Of a DNA stretch of 36,855 bases, positions 8,369 through 15,660 are shown one piece after another. The notes beneath the pieces were generated by a model. The model ran no database searches, had not been told where the DNA came from, and saw only the letters and a program-made list of their open reading frames with translations. The stretch comes from Spirochaetae bacterium HGW-Spirochaetae-5 (GTDB taxonomy: Bacteria > Spirochaetota > UBA4802 > UBA5550), in NCBI GenBank assembly GCA_002839285.1, contig PGXT01000010.1, positions 6,528 to 43,382 of the forward strand. Direction: 5' to 3'. How positions within the stretch are numbered: the stretch's first letter is position 1; each line of letters opens with the position of its first letter. The translations under genes were made by a program, and so were the position numbers.

Positions 8369-9814
8369 CTAGTATCTGTAATGATCCGGTTTGTATGGCC
8401 CGTTGATCGGAACATCTATATATTCAGCCTGTTCTTTTGTAAGCTTTGTAAGCTTTACTCCGAGTTTTTCAAGGTGAAGTCTTGCAACTTCCTCGTCGAG
8501 TTTTTTAGGGAGAACAAACACTTTGTTCTCATGCTTTTTACCGGCAAGTTCTATCTGCGCCAGTGTCTGGTTTGTAAAGCTGTTGCTCATTACAAAGCTT
8601 GGATGTCCCGTTGCACAACCGAGGTTAACAAGACGGCCTTCGGCAAGAACGATGATCGATCTTCCCGATTCAAGAGTCCATCTGTCAACCTGCGGCTTGA
8701 TTGTAACTTTTTTACACTTCTTGTTTGTTTCAAGATAGTGCATTGCTATTTCGCTGTCAAAGTGTCCGATGTTGCAGACGATTGCGTTGTCCTTCATCTT
8801 CTCCATATGAGCGCCTGTTATAACATCCTTGTTGCCTGTTGTAGTAACAAAAATATCACCATAAGATACAGCCTTCTCCATTGTTGTAACTTCGTACCCT
8901 TCCATTGCAGCCTGAAGCGCACAGATAGGATCTATCTCTGTTACAATAACTCTTGCTCCGAACCATCTCATCGACTGAGCTGATCCCTTACCGACATCGC
9001 CGTAACCGGCAACGACAACAATTTTTCCCGCAACCATAATATCTGTCGCTCTTTTGATTCCGTCAGCAAGAGACTCACGGCATCCGTAGAGGTTGTCAAA
9101 CTTTGATTTTGTAACTGAATCGTTTACATTTATAGCAGGGAAAAGAAGCTCTCCGCTCTTCTCCATCTGGTATAGTCTATGAACACCGGTAGTAGTCTCT
9201 TCAGAAACTCCGCGGATATTCTTAACATTCTCTGTCCATCTTGTGGGGAACTTTTTAACACATGCTTTAACACGATCAAGAATTATCTGCATCTCTTTGT
9301 GCTCGGCTTTCTGATCAAGGAATTTAATATCTTTCTCTGCTTTGTGACAGTAGTGAATAAAAAGTGTAGCGTCCCCTCCGTCATCAACAAGAAGATCGGG
9401 ACCGCTTCCGTCAGGCCATGTGAGAGCCATCTCTGTACACCACCAGTACTCTTCAAGGGACTCACCCTTCCATGCGAAAACCGGAGTCTTTCCTGCTTTT
9501 GCAATCGCTGCAGCCGCATGGTCCTGTGTTGAGAAGATGTTGCACGATGCCCATCTTACATCAGCGCCAAGAGATGAAAGAGTCTCGATAAGTACAGCAG
9601 TCTGTATAGTCATGTGAAGACTCCCTGCAACTTTAAGCCCTTTCAGAGGTTTGGTCTTCCCGTATTTCTCTCTTACAGACATGAGTCCAGGCATTTCCAC
9701 TTCAGCCAGTTCAATCTCTTTTCTTCCCCACTCGGCCAGGCTTATATCTGCAACTTTATAAGGCAGTTTAGGTGCAAGATCTTTAAGCTCTTCATTCGTC
9801 ATTTTAATGCTCAT
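8369..9814 (-). CDS. ahcY: S-adenosylhomocysteine hydrolase
   Basis: Cytoplasmic NAD-dependent enzyme that splits S-adenosylhomocysteine into adenosine and homocysteine, relieving product inhibition of methyltransferases in the methyl cycle. The 481 residues match the longer bacterial form, which carries an insertion in the catalytic domain. Visible signatures: SLHMTIQTA (65-73), the VDDGGD segment (143-148), SEETTTGV (204-211), the NAD Rossmann loop [10 protein letters not shown] (270-279), NIGHFD (348-353), [14 protein letters not shown] (403-416), and the conserved C-terminal KPDHYRY whose Lys and Tyr close over NAD in the tetramer. Shine-Dalgarno AAAGGAG lies 7 bases before the ATG at 9814. 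An ArsR-methyltransferase fusion lies upstream on the same strand and probably controls it. Confidence 0.98.
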   Translation of the reverse strand: MSIKMTNEELKDLAPKLPYKVADISLAEWGRKEIELAEVEMPGLMSVREKYGKTKPLKGLKVAGSLHMTIQTAVLIETLSSLGADVRWASCNIFSTQDHAAAAIAKAGKTPVFAWKGESLEEYWWCTEMALTWPDGSGPDLLVDDGGDATLFIHYCHKAEKDIKFLDQKAEHKEMQIILDRVKACVKKFPTRWTENVKNIRGVSEETTTGVHRLYQMEKSGELLFPAINVNDSVTKSKFDNLYGCRESLADGIKRATDIMVAGKIVVVAGYGDVGKGSAQSMRWFGARVIVTEIDPICALQAAMEGYEVTTMEKAVSYGDIFVTTTGNKDVITGAHMEKMKDNAIVCNIGHFDSEIAMHYLETNKKCKKVTIKPQVDRWTLESGRSIIVLAEGRLVNLGCATGHPSFVMSNSFTNQTLAQIELAGKKHENKVFVLPKKLDEEVARLHLEKLGVKLTKLTKEQAEYIDVPINGPYKPDHYRY

Positions 9815-9862
9815 TTTTTTCTCCTTTTATATTATCTATCGTGATTGTCTAAAAATAAAAAA

Positions 9863-9963
9863 TCCCCCGCCCTTCATGGGAGGGGTTAGGGGAGGGTGAA
9901 TGGTTCGTGTATACGCTCCGTAAGTCCACCCCCTCCTTACCTCCCCCATAAAGGGGGAGGGAT
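9863..9963. repeat. Repeat B, copy 2 (dumbbell palindrome)
   Basis: Same plan as the copy at 8257-8358 but in reverse orientation: CCCCCGCCC-TTCAT-GGGAGGGG, then TTAGGGGAGGGTGAA facing TCCACCCCCTCCTTAC, then CTCCCCC-ATAAA-GGGGGAGG. It separates the regulator gene (ends 9984) from ahcY (starts 9814), so it lies inside any shared transcript and could attenuate or process it. The two copies flank ahcY on either side. Confidence 0.85.
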
Positions 9964-9983
9964 AATATTTCATACAGCCCCGA

Positions 9984-10901
9984 TTAAACTTTCTCTGCTA
10001 CATAAAGCACAACATCCAGACCTTTTGCTGCTCTGAAACTCTTTGACTTTTTAAATAAAAATCCGTTCCGGTCAAGCCAGCTCTTAACTGTTTCCGACGG
10101 AAAACCGAGCCATCTGTGTCCGTAATTATTTCTAAGCGATTCATCTGCATGGCTGTCAAGTTCAGTTATAACAAGACGCCCGCCGCTTTTTATAACACGC
10201 CCGGCCTCTGCAACTGCAGCTGAAGGGTCATCCAGATAATGAAGAACCATATTAATTACAGCGCAATCGGTTTCACTGTCTCGTACAGGGAGATGGGCAA
10301 GCTCGCCAAGTCTTAGATCAAAACCCGTTCTCCCGGATAACTTTAAATATTTACCCGCTTCATCGAGCATCCCCGATGACCGGTCAACGCCTATAACTTT
10401 TTCCGATTTTGCCAGAAGAAGCTCAACCAGCTCGCCGTTTCCGCAACCGAGATCAGCGGTGCAGCGGCATTTGCCTGCAGACTTCACTATTTCTGAATTC
10501 AGATTGAGTTCACCCAGAATTTCACCTCTGATTTTTTTCCAGTCAGAGGCGACCTTATTGAAATAATCCTTACCCTTCTCGCCGCTCTCTTTAATGTAAT
10601 TCTCAAGGCGGAGAATATCCAATAAAAAAATCTCTTCACTTTTCAACTTTAAATCGATAAGCCTTATGAGATCACCGGAAAAACTGCTGTCATTTGCCTT
10701 GTAAAATACCCATAAACCGTCTTTTCTTGAGATGATAAGGGATGAATCTGACAGTATTTTAAGGTGACGGGATATCCGCGACTGTCCCATATCAAGAATG
10801 GATACAATTTCGTTTACATTCAGCTCCTTTTTATAAAGGAGATTTAGAATCCGGAGCCTTGTCTCATCGGCAAGTGCTTTAAAATAGATTACTGCTTCCA
10901 T
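9984..10901 (-). CDS. ArsR-family regulator fused to a SAM-dependent methyltransferase domain (SahR-like)
   Basis: 305 residues from the preferred ATG at 10901. An upstream in-frame TTG (10958) would add 19 residues, but that codon coincides with a promoter -35 box. Residues 1-95 are an ArsR winged helix starting 'FKALADETRLRILNLL', with recognition helix 'MGQSRISRHLKIL' (38-50). Residues about 105-305 form a class I methyltransferase fold: SAM motif 'TADLGCGNGELV' (148-159), acidic 'VIGVDRS' (169-175), and 'INMVLHYLDDP' (216-226) followed by 'GRVIKSGGRLVI'. Its position just upstream of ahcY, together with this architecture, suggests a sensor of S-adenosylhomocysteine/SAM comparable to SahR described in Proteobacteria; the metal-binding cysteines of classical ArsR are absent. 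A perfect inverted repeat abuts the start and is the likely autoregulatory operator. No Shine-Dalgarno is evident. Confidence 0.85.
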   Translation of the reverse strand: MEAVIYFKALADETRLRILNLLYKKELNVNEIVSILDMGQSRISRHLKILSDSSLIISRKDGLWVFYKANDSSFSGDLIRLIDLKLKSEEIFLLDILRLENYIKESGEKGKDYFNKVASDWKKIRGEILGELNLNSEIVKSAGKCRCTADLGCGNGELVELLLAKSEKVIGVDRSSGMLDEAGKYLKLSGRTGFDLRLGELAHLPVRDSETDCAVINMVLHYLDDPSAAVAEAGRVIKSGGRLVITELDSHADESLRNNYGHRWLGFPSETVKSWLDRNGFLFKKSKSFRAAKGLDVVLYVAEKV

Positions 10902-10931
10902 AACTATATCAATATATCCTGATATAGTTAT
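10900..10931 (-). promoter_or_regulatory. Putative operator: perfect 12-bp inverted repeat at the regulator start
   Basis: ATAACTATATCA (10900-10911) and TGATATAGTTAT (10920-10931) are exact reverse complements separated by 8 bases. The site overlaps the first two bases of the ATG and reaches the -10 region, so a bound winged-helix dimer would block transcription of the ArsR-methyltransferase gene and anything read through into ahcY. No second copy was seen upstream of ahcY itself. That it is an operator is inferred from its symmetry and position. Confidence 0.72.
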
Positions 10932-10958
10932 ATAACAAAATAAGCGGGTAATCGTCAA
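10929..10958 (-). promoter_or_regulatory. Putative sigma70-type promoter of the SahR-like gene
   Basis: On the minus strand TTGACG (10958-10953) is followed after 18 bases by TATATA (or TTATAT after 17). The expected start of transcription falls within the inverted repeat, giving a leader of only about 20 bases. The -35 box is good and the -10 box is AT-rich and ambiguous. Confidence 0.5.
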
Positions 10959-11007
10959 GTTTTTTTTGATAAAACCTGCAATACCTGCATTGACAGCAGT
11001 TTATTTC

Positions 11008-11107
11008 TGAGGGCACAGCGCTTCGCGCTGCGCCTGAAGTGGGGGATTACGGGGGCAGCGCCCCCGTAATCCCCCACTTCCAGCGTATGCGGAGCATACG
11101 CACCCCC
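11008..11107. repeat. Repeat C (GC-rich palindromic element)
   Basis: A near-perfect hairpin has 21-bp arms at 11036-11056 and 11060-11080 with a 3-base loop, starting from GAAGTGGGGGATTACGGGGG. It is flanked by smaller stems, AGCGCTTCGCGCT on the left and GCGTATGCGGAGCATACGC on the right. The composition contrasts sharply with the AT-rich surroundings. A collapsed relative occurs at 15425-15455 (GGGGGCACAGCGCTAGGCGC), which joins the two flanks without the central stem. It lies between the divergent SahR-like and YhhN genes. Confidence 0.8.
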
Positions 11108-11172
11108 GGGATGTGCGGCAGCTGCACAGGAGCTGAAAAGAACAATCCGCAAATATATAGTAAAACCCCCTA

Positions 11173-11201
11173 TTGACAGAATAATGCTGTTATGATAGAA
11201 A
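11173..11201 (+). promoter_or_regulatory. Putative promoter of the YhhN-family gene
   Basis: A consensus -35 TTGACA (11173-11178) is followed after 17 bases by TAGAAA (11196-11201), about 30 bases before the ATG at 11231. The -10 box matches only four of six consensus positions. Confidence 0.45.
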
Positions 11202-11230
11202 ATATATAAAAATTAAATTGAGGTGAAACT

Positions 11231-11893
11231 ATGGATTTTCCGCTGCCGGTTTTGATTCTTTTTGCATGCCTGACCCTTACATTTATAATTCGCCAGATTT
11301 CTGTTGTTTTAAAAAAGAAATTTATCCGCCTTATCACTACCCCGCTGATTACATATTTCATCTGCGGAATTGCCGTTGCCGGAGTCTATAGAGACAGCAC
11401 CGGGAATGAGTGGATGATTATGGCGGCACTGGGGCTCTCTCTTATTGCTGATGCGGTGCTTATGATAGAAAACAATGATCTTTTTGCACACGGACTTATA
11501 TTTTTCCTCGGCACACAGGTTCTCTACATTATTGTCTTTTCGGACTGGTACCAGTTTCTCATGAGCGATATCGCCGTAGGGCTTACCCTTCTTGCGCTGA
11601 TGATCTTTCTTGTATATAAGTTTTATAAAGCCGGAAAACTCGGTTCTATGATGATACCGGTTATAGTATACGTCACAGCTCTTTCTCTTGTGGTTTTCTT
11701 CGCGGTAAACGGGGCATTGCGCAACGATACAGCATCATCACAGCTGATAATGGCAGGGGCACTGCTCTTTTACATTTCGGATGTTATTCTGGGGTGGACT
11801 CAGTTTGTTAAATACTACAGATTTACAACACTATACGTATGGTTCTTTTATGCACCGGGCCAGTTTCTCATTGCCCTGTCGCTGTTTTACTGA
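11231..11893 (+). CDS. YhhN/TMEM86-family membrane protein (lysoplasmalogenase-like)
   Basis: 220 residues and about eight membrane helices, the size and layout of the YhhN family. Diagnostic blocks are 'AALGLSLIADAVLM' (around 65-78), 'DLFAHGLIFFLGTQVLYI' (82-99) with its His, 'AGALLFYISDVILGW' (about 176-190) with the conserved Ser-Asp, and the final 'YAPGQFLIALS'. Animal TMEM86B hydrolyses the vinyl-ether bond of lysoplasmalogens; bacterial members have been assigned similar activity, but the substrate here is unknown. Start supported by GAGGTGAAACT directly before the ATG and a promoter-like sequence at 11173. It stands alone between repeats C and A and is not clearly in an operon. Confidence 0.88.
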   Translation: MDFPLPVLILFACLTLTFIIRQISVVLKKKFIRLITTPLITYFICGIAVAGVYRDSTGNEWMIMAALGLSLIADAVLMIENNDLFAHGLIFFLGTQVLYIIVFSDWYQFLMSDIAVGLTLLALMIFLVYKFYKAGKLGSMMIPVIVYVTALSLVVFFAVNGALRNDTASSQLIMAGALLFYISDVILGWTQFVKYYRFTTLYVWFFYAPGQFLIALSLFY

Positions 11894-11924
11894 TGATTTG
11901 TGAATAAGAAATATGCGATCAAGG

Positions 11925-12180
11925 TGCTAGTGTTTCGAATGGGTGATTATTAATTAAAAATTGATATATAAAGCAGCAAACTTTCCGAACTCACCCCCGC
12001 CCCCTCTCTTTGGAGAGAAAGAGAGGGGAGTTTTATAAAGAAACTTTATTGTGTATTTCATGGGAATATTTTGTTTTACGAAGCCCCTCTTTTTTTCACC
12101 AAAGAGAGGGGCGCGGCAGCAGCCGGGGGTGAGTGTAAAAAGTTTTAATAAAAATCTAAGTCATCAAAACACCTGCCCGG
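11925..12180. repeat. Repeat A, copy 2
   Basis: The left end, TGCTAGTGTTTCGAATGGGTG, matches the left terminus of copy 3 at 13899, followed by a shared AT-rich arm (ATTATTAATTAAAAA). The core spans about 11989-12134 with the same two CCCCTCT/GAGGGG hairpins and closing GGGGGTGAGT stem. The right terminus is degenerate compared with copy 3. It fills the gap between the YhhN gene and the end of the chemotaxis transducer gene. Confidence 0.88.
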
Positions 12181-12187
12181 TTTTACA

Positions 12188-13777
12188 TCAGACTTCGTCG
12201 CCGCTCACAGCCTTCTCGGTGTCGACCATGACATCAACTGCATTTGCATGTATCTCATTTGTGGTCTGTGCGAGATCCTTGATCTCATCAACCATCTCAT
12301 TAAGAATTACAATCAGATCTTCAAGCGCCTGTGATGTTGACTCAACGGCAACCTTCTGCTCATCTGTTGCTGTTCCGATCTTTTTAGCCAGAGATATATT
12401 ATCATTCATCTGTCCGATTATTATCTTAATATATCTCTCTTCTATAAATATACTCTCCTGAAGGAGCTGAATCTTGTGCGCCCCCTCACCCATGTGAGAT
12501 ATCATTTCACGCATCATCTCGGCAGTCTTCTGAATAACAGCAACACCATCGACGGTATTCTTTGAACTGTCCGATAATACTTTATTGATCTCTTTTATAC
12601 TCTCCTGTGTCTGAAAAGCCAGTTTCCCGATTTCATCGGCAACTACCGCAAAACCGCGCCCCGCTTCACCGGCACGGGCAGCCTCAATCGAAGCATTAAG
12701 TGAAAGAAGATTAATTTTATCAGCAATATCAACAATAAGATTTACAGTGTCACCGATCTTACTGCTCTGCTCTTTGATGGCAAATACGGTTTTTTCAACC
12801 TCCATGAGCTGTTCATTTGCAACTGTACTTTTATCCGAAACAGACTGAATGTCAGCATATGTTTCAGCCAGATTCTGTTTGGTTTCTACCTGAATATTCT
12901 GGAACTCCTCAACTATAGATTCCATTCTCACATTGCCGTCTACCTGTGTAATCGATTCCGATGCAATCTGCTCAGCTGATCCTGCAAGCTCCTCCATTGT
13001 GGCCGACATCTCTGAAAAGCTGGAAGCCTGAGTCTCCATCTTAAGATTAAACCTGTTAACAAGCTCATTTTGAGTACTGACTTTCTGGAACAGAAGATTC
13101 ATTTTCTCTTTAATAATTTCGGTCATTGACCTTTGAGCATCTGCCTGCTTTTGAATCCGTGCAGCCTGCTCGAGAGATCGCTCTTCATACTTTATAATGT
13201 CAGGGATATTTCTGTATGTAACAACCATTATTACAGCATTAGCAATAACAACGAATACTTCACGAAGGACTATTATCCCGGACGTAACCGGAACACCATT
13301 TTCAACGCTGTTCCAGTGATATTCCGCACCGTTTATCCATGCGAAATAAAGCAGGGCTACCCAGCTTGAGATAGCAACAACACCAAAAAATTTAAAAAGC
13401 CTTGGCTGATAAAATAAATAAAGCATAATAACAAAGAGAACCATCAAGGCCGAACTGTTTGACGACTGAACGGCAAATGTCCACCCCTCTTTTAAAGCGT
13501 AGCTGAATTTAACAGCTATAGGTGAAAGCAGACTTAAGAAACCAATAATCCATGGTAACACAACAACCTTCTCGCCGCGGCTTTTCCACCTGAAAACTAT
13601 TATGGACAGCATAATATTAAAGCTGCTCATAATGACATTAACCATAATAGCCTTGATTTGAACTGAAGCCGCATGCTGGAAGATAACAGATATAATAAAA
13701 ATAAAAATATATGCCAGTATATAATAAAATGCGCCTCTTTTTTCAAGGTGCTGTCTTGCCGTAAGCTGTGCGCTCAT
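12188..13777 (-). CDS. Methyl-accepting chemotaxis protein with polytopic N-terminal domain
   Basis: 529 residues. Six predicted membrane helices (about 17-33, 42-61, 72-90, 107-123, 130-148 and 166-187) replace the usual periplasmic sensor, so stimulus is probably sensed within or at the membrane. After a short coiled coil (195-240) comes a long helical signalling domain whose hairpin tip is canonical: '[20 protein letters not shown]' at 351-370 continuing to '[18 protein letters not shown]' (373-390), the site that binds CheA and CheW. No HAMP domain and no C-terminal receptor tail for CheR/CheB are obvious. The ATG at 13777 follows AAGAGGATCT. No che genes are nearby. It could serve chemotaxis or another output such as development; only the transducer class is certain. 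Confidence 0.93.
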   Translation of the reverse strand: MSAQLTARQHLEKRGAFYYILAYIFIFIISVIFQHAASVQIKAIMVNVIMSSFNIMLSIIVFRWKSRGEKVVVLPWIIGFLSLLSPIAVKFSYALKEGWTFAVQSSNSSALMVLFVIMLYLFYQPRLFKFFGVVAISSWVALLYFAWINGAEYHWNSVENGVPVTSGIIVLREVFVVIANAVIMVVTYRNIPDIIKYEERSLEQAARIQKQADAQRSMTEIIKEKMNLLFQKVSTQNELVNRFNLKMETQASSFSEMSATMEELAGSAEQIASESITQVDGNVRMESIVEEFQNIQVETKQNLAETYADIQSVSDKSTVANEQLMEVEKTVFAIKEQSSKIGDTVNLIVDIADKINLLSLNASIEAARAGEAGRGFAVVADEIGKLAFQTQESIKEINKVLSDSSKNTVDGVAVIQKTAEMMREMISHMGEGAHKIQLLQESIFIEERYIKIIIGQMNDNISLAKKIGTATDEQKVAVESTSQALEDLIVILNEMVDEIKDLAQTTNEIHANAVDVMVDTEKAVSGDEV

Positions 13778-13898
13778 AGATCCTCTTTACACGGGATAAT
13801 TTGATGATACTTCTACAGTGTATATATCGGTCCCGCCGGACGGTTTCTTTAAGTATTTTTGAAATTTATATAAACATAATGTAAAATTAAGTACATGA

Positions 13899-14150
13899 TG
13901 CTAGTGCTTCGACCGGATGATTATTAATTAAAAAATGATATATAAACCGCAAACTTTCCGAACTCACCCCCAGCCCCTCTCTTTGAAAAGAAAGAGAGGG
14001 GAGTTTAAGACAAAGAATTTATTTTGTTTTTCAGAAGAATTTTTTGCTTTACGAAGCCCCTCTTTTTTTCATCAAAGAGAGGGGCGCGGCAGTAGCCGGG
14101 GGTGAGTGTGAAAAGTTTTAATGAGAAATCATCCAGTCACGGCACTAGCA
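13899..14150. mobile_element. Repeat A, copy 3: MITE-like element with terminal inverted repeats
   Basis: The best preserved copy. The left terminus TGCTAGTGCTTCGACCGGAT (13899-13918, continuing GATT) faces AATCATCCAGTCACGGCACT (14127-14146, ending AGCA at 14150); the ends TGCTAGTGC / GCACTAGCA and GGATGATT / AATCATCC are perfectly complementary. The core (13962-14107) carries the closing stem, ACTCACCCC and GGGGTGAGT, and two CCCCTCT hairpins. No open reading frame of note lies inside, and no clear target-site duplication was recognised. Non-coding palindrome, TIRs and multiple copies together fit a MITE. Confidence 0.75.
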
Positions 14151-14232
14151 ATTATTTCTCCGAATCAGTCTGTCCGGAAATATGTGATAAGCACCGGAGA
14201 GTCTAAGCATAACTCTCTGGAGTTATAAAAAT

Positions 14233-14934
14233 TCACTTGTATTTCGTAGTATATTCTTTTACATATCTATTAAACTGCGGTAAAAATTCAGGGTTCTTTT
14301 GAATGAATTTTTTTGAAAAATATACATAAAGAGAGTTGCTCTGTTCCGTAAAAAATTTAAATTTGTCTTTATACTGTTTATTGTTTTTAATGAAATTATC
14401 ATAATTATAGCTATTGGCCAGGCATGCATCGAATCTTTTTACATCCAGCATAAAAAATAATTGATCCGGAACTACCGGTTCCCCTGCAATATTGAAATTA
14501 TTATCTTTCAGCCATTTCAGCATATTAGAACCTATATATCCGCCGACCTTTGCTTTCTCTTTAAAATCAGGCGATCTCGGATCAAATGTACTCTCTTTCA
14601 GGAGATACCAGTTCCATCTTTGAGTAGTGACAGGTTCAGATGCTGCGGCAAATTCATCTCTTTCGCTGTTTTTTGATGCTGCAAAAAAACCATCTGCCTC
14701 CCCCGACTTCGCCAGCACCTGAGCTCTGGCCCAGGGCAGAATTCTAAATTCATAACCCCAACCCATTCTCTTTAGAGCATAGACTACCGGTTTTACTGCG
14801 ACTCCATCGAGAACTCCATTCTCATTTAAATAAGTAAGCGGCGGCTGTGAATGTGTAGTTAATATAACTTTGTTCCGGGAAAATGAATCAATTGAGCAAA
14901 ACAAAAACAGTATGACTGCAAAAACAATCCTCAT
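14233..14934 (-). CDS. Periplasmic solute-binding protein, family 3 (orphan)
   Basis: 233 residues with a signal peptide (about 1-19, 'IVFAVILFLFCSIDSFS'). The mature part follows the SBP_bac_3 pattern: 'VILTTHSQPPLTYLNENGVL' (24-43), 'DGVAVKPVVYALKRMGW', 'ILPWARAQVLAKSGEADGFF', and 'ERDEFAAASEPV', where Arg and Asp of the first lobe normally hold an amino-acid-like ligand. No permease or ATPase gene is adjacent, so it is either an orphan receptor or uses a transporter encoded elsewhere. Such orphan family-3 proteins are common where sensors use the same fold. Shine-Dalgarno GGAGA lies just upstream of the ATG at 14934. The ligand cannot be predicted. Confidence 0.83.
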   Translation of the reverse strand: MRIVFAVILFLFCSIDSFSRNKVILTTHSQPPLTYLNENGVLDGVAVKPVVYALKRMGWGYEFRILPWARAQVLAKSGEADGFFAASKNSERDEFAAASEPVTTQRWNWYLLKESTFDPRSPDFKEKAKVGGYIGSNMLKWLKDNNFNIAGEPVVPDQLFFMLDVKRFDACLANSYNYDNFIKNNKQYKDKFKFFTEQSNSLYVYFSKKFIQKNPEFLPQFNRYVKEYTTKYK

Positions 14935-15006
14935 AAAATCTCCGTAGAATTACTGCACATTATAATTTTCTATATAGTAATCTGAGACAAACATCATATC
15001 GTTGGT

Positions 15007-15183
15007 TCACCTGACCTGCTTCAATAACTCAGTTCCTGAAACAGTCTCATAGAATTCAGCTGCCTTTGCAGTATATGTTGCCGGAATTTCAAACCAGGTT
15101 ACTGTATTTATCTTCTGTTCCACAAATCCACTCAGGAAGTCATCGTAACGTTGAGCATATTGCCCGGCATTTATATCAATATA
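15007..15183 (-). pseudogene. Remnant of a VOC (glyoxalase/bleomycin resistance) family gene
   Basis: An open stretch with no usable ATG reads, near its centre, 'EQKINTVTWFEIPATYTAKA' and then 'AEFYETVSGTELLKQVR' before a TGA at 15009-15007. This is the typical opening strand-helix of VOC-family proteins ('..WFEIP..d..rA..FYe.vfG..l'), which normally run to 120-130 residues; here only the first third survives and nothing VOC-like continues in any frame. A GTG at 15123 could start a 38-residue peptide, but there is no clear ribosome-binding site. It sits upstream of the solute-binding protein gene in a 720-base gene-poor stretch. Decay is inferred from the missing start and truncated domain. 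Confidence 0.55.
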
Positions 15184-15517
15184 CTAAAAAAAATATAAAT
15201 TTCAAGTCTGTCCCGACCGGATTTTTTTCGGAGAGTAATACTCTTTTTTATAAAATTAATTATATGTTATGCATAGTAATTTTTTAATTCAGCAGGGTAT
15301 GACTTCTGCAGTAAAAAAACATTTAAAATATTGTAAAAAGTAATCATTAAATTTTGTTTCTCACTGTTTTTACAATACAATAAATTGAAACAGGATTAAA
15401 CATATTAAGGTAGCAATTTATTTTTGGGGGCACAGCGCTAGGCGCATACGCACCCTCTAAAGTAATTCGTTACCTGTATTACCCTTGGAAAGAAATGTAT
15501 AAATACACTATAATTAT
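15184..15517. other. Gene-free AT-rich stretch with an inverted repeat and a repeat C relic
   Basis: No supported gene. TATTGTAAAAA (15329-15339) and TTTTTACAATA (15367-15377) form a perfect 11-bp inverted repeat with a 27-base spacer. A short GC-rich island at 15425-15455 is a shortened form of repeat C. Confidence 0.6.
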
Positions 15518-15595
15518 TCCTTAACTTTTATAAAGTAAAAAAACTCTACTATCCCCGCCGCCGAAGGCGGCGGGGATGTATAATTCTCATTTTTT
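15518..15595 (+). repeat. Repeat D, copy 1
   Basis: A compact stem CCCCGCCGCC-GAA-GGCGGCGGGG (15553-15575) lies within a longer conserved AT-rich frame that includes 'CCTTAACTTTTATAAAGTAA' on the left and 'TGTATAATTCTCATTTTTTA' on the right. The whole unit recurs at 23838-23915 and, reversed, at 32570-32645. This copy lies in the leader region of the acyl-CoA dehydrogenase gene. Confidence 0.85.
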
Positions 15596-15660
15596 AAACT
15601 AAAAATTATATTTAGGAATATTTACTGATAAAAAAAATACTATAAACAGGAGAAACAGAT

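Noticed and set aside
8291-8983. 230-codon open frame on the plus strand
   Set aside because: It lies antisense to ahcY, starts inside repeat B, and its translation is Cys/Phe-rich with no domain; ahcY on the other strand is certain.
9815-9983. SAH or SAM riboswitch upstream of ahcY
   Set aside because: The gap is filled by repeat B; its symmetrical dumbbell with C/G runs does not resemble known SAH or SAM aptamers and the same element occurs after the gene.
10902-10958. 19-codon N-terminal extension of the ArsR-methyltransferase gene (TTG start)
   Set aside because: The start codon is the promoter -35 box, the extension reads through the operator palindrome, and the ArsR fold begins at the ATG at 10901.
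10955-11152. 65-codon open frame on the minus strand
   Set aside because: It is the translation of GC-rich repeat C and has no ribosome-binding site or domain.
5114-14150. CRISPR array or retron RNA formed by repeat A
   Set aside because: The copies are dispersed, long and internally palindromic, with no spacer periodicity, Cas gene or reverse transcriptase in the window.
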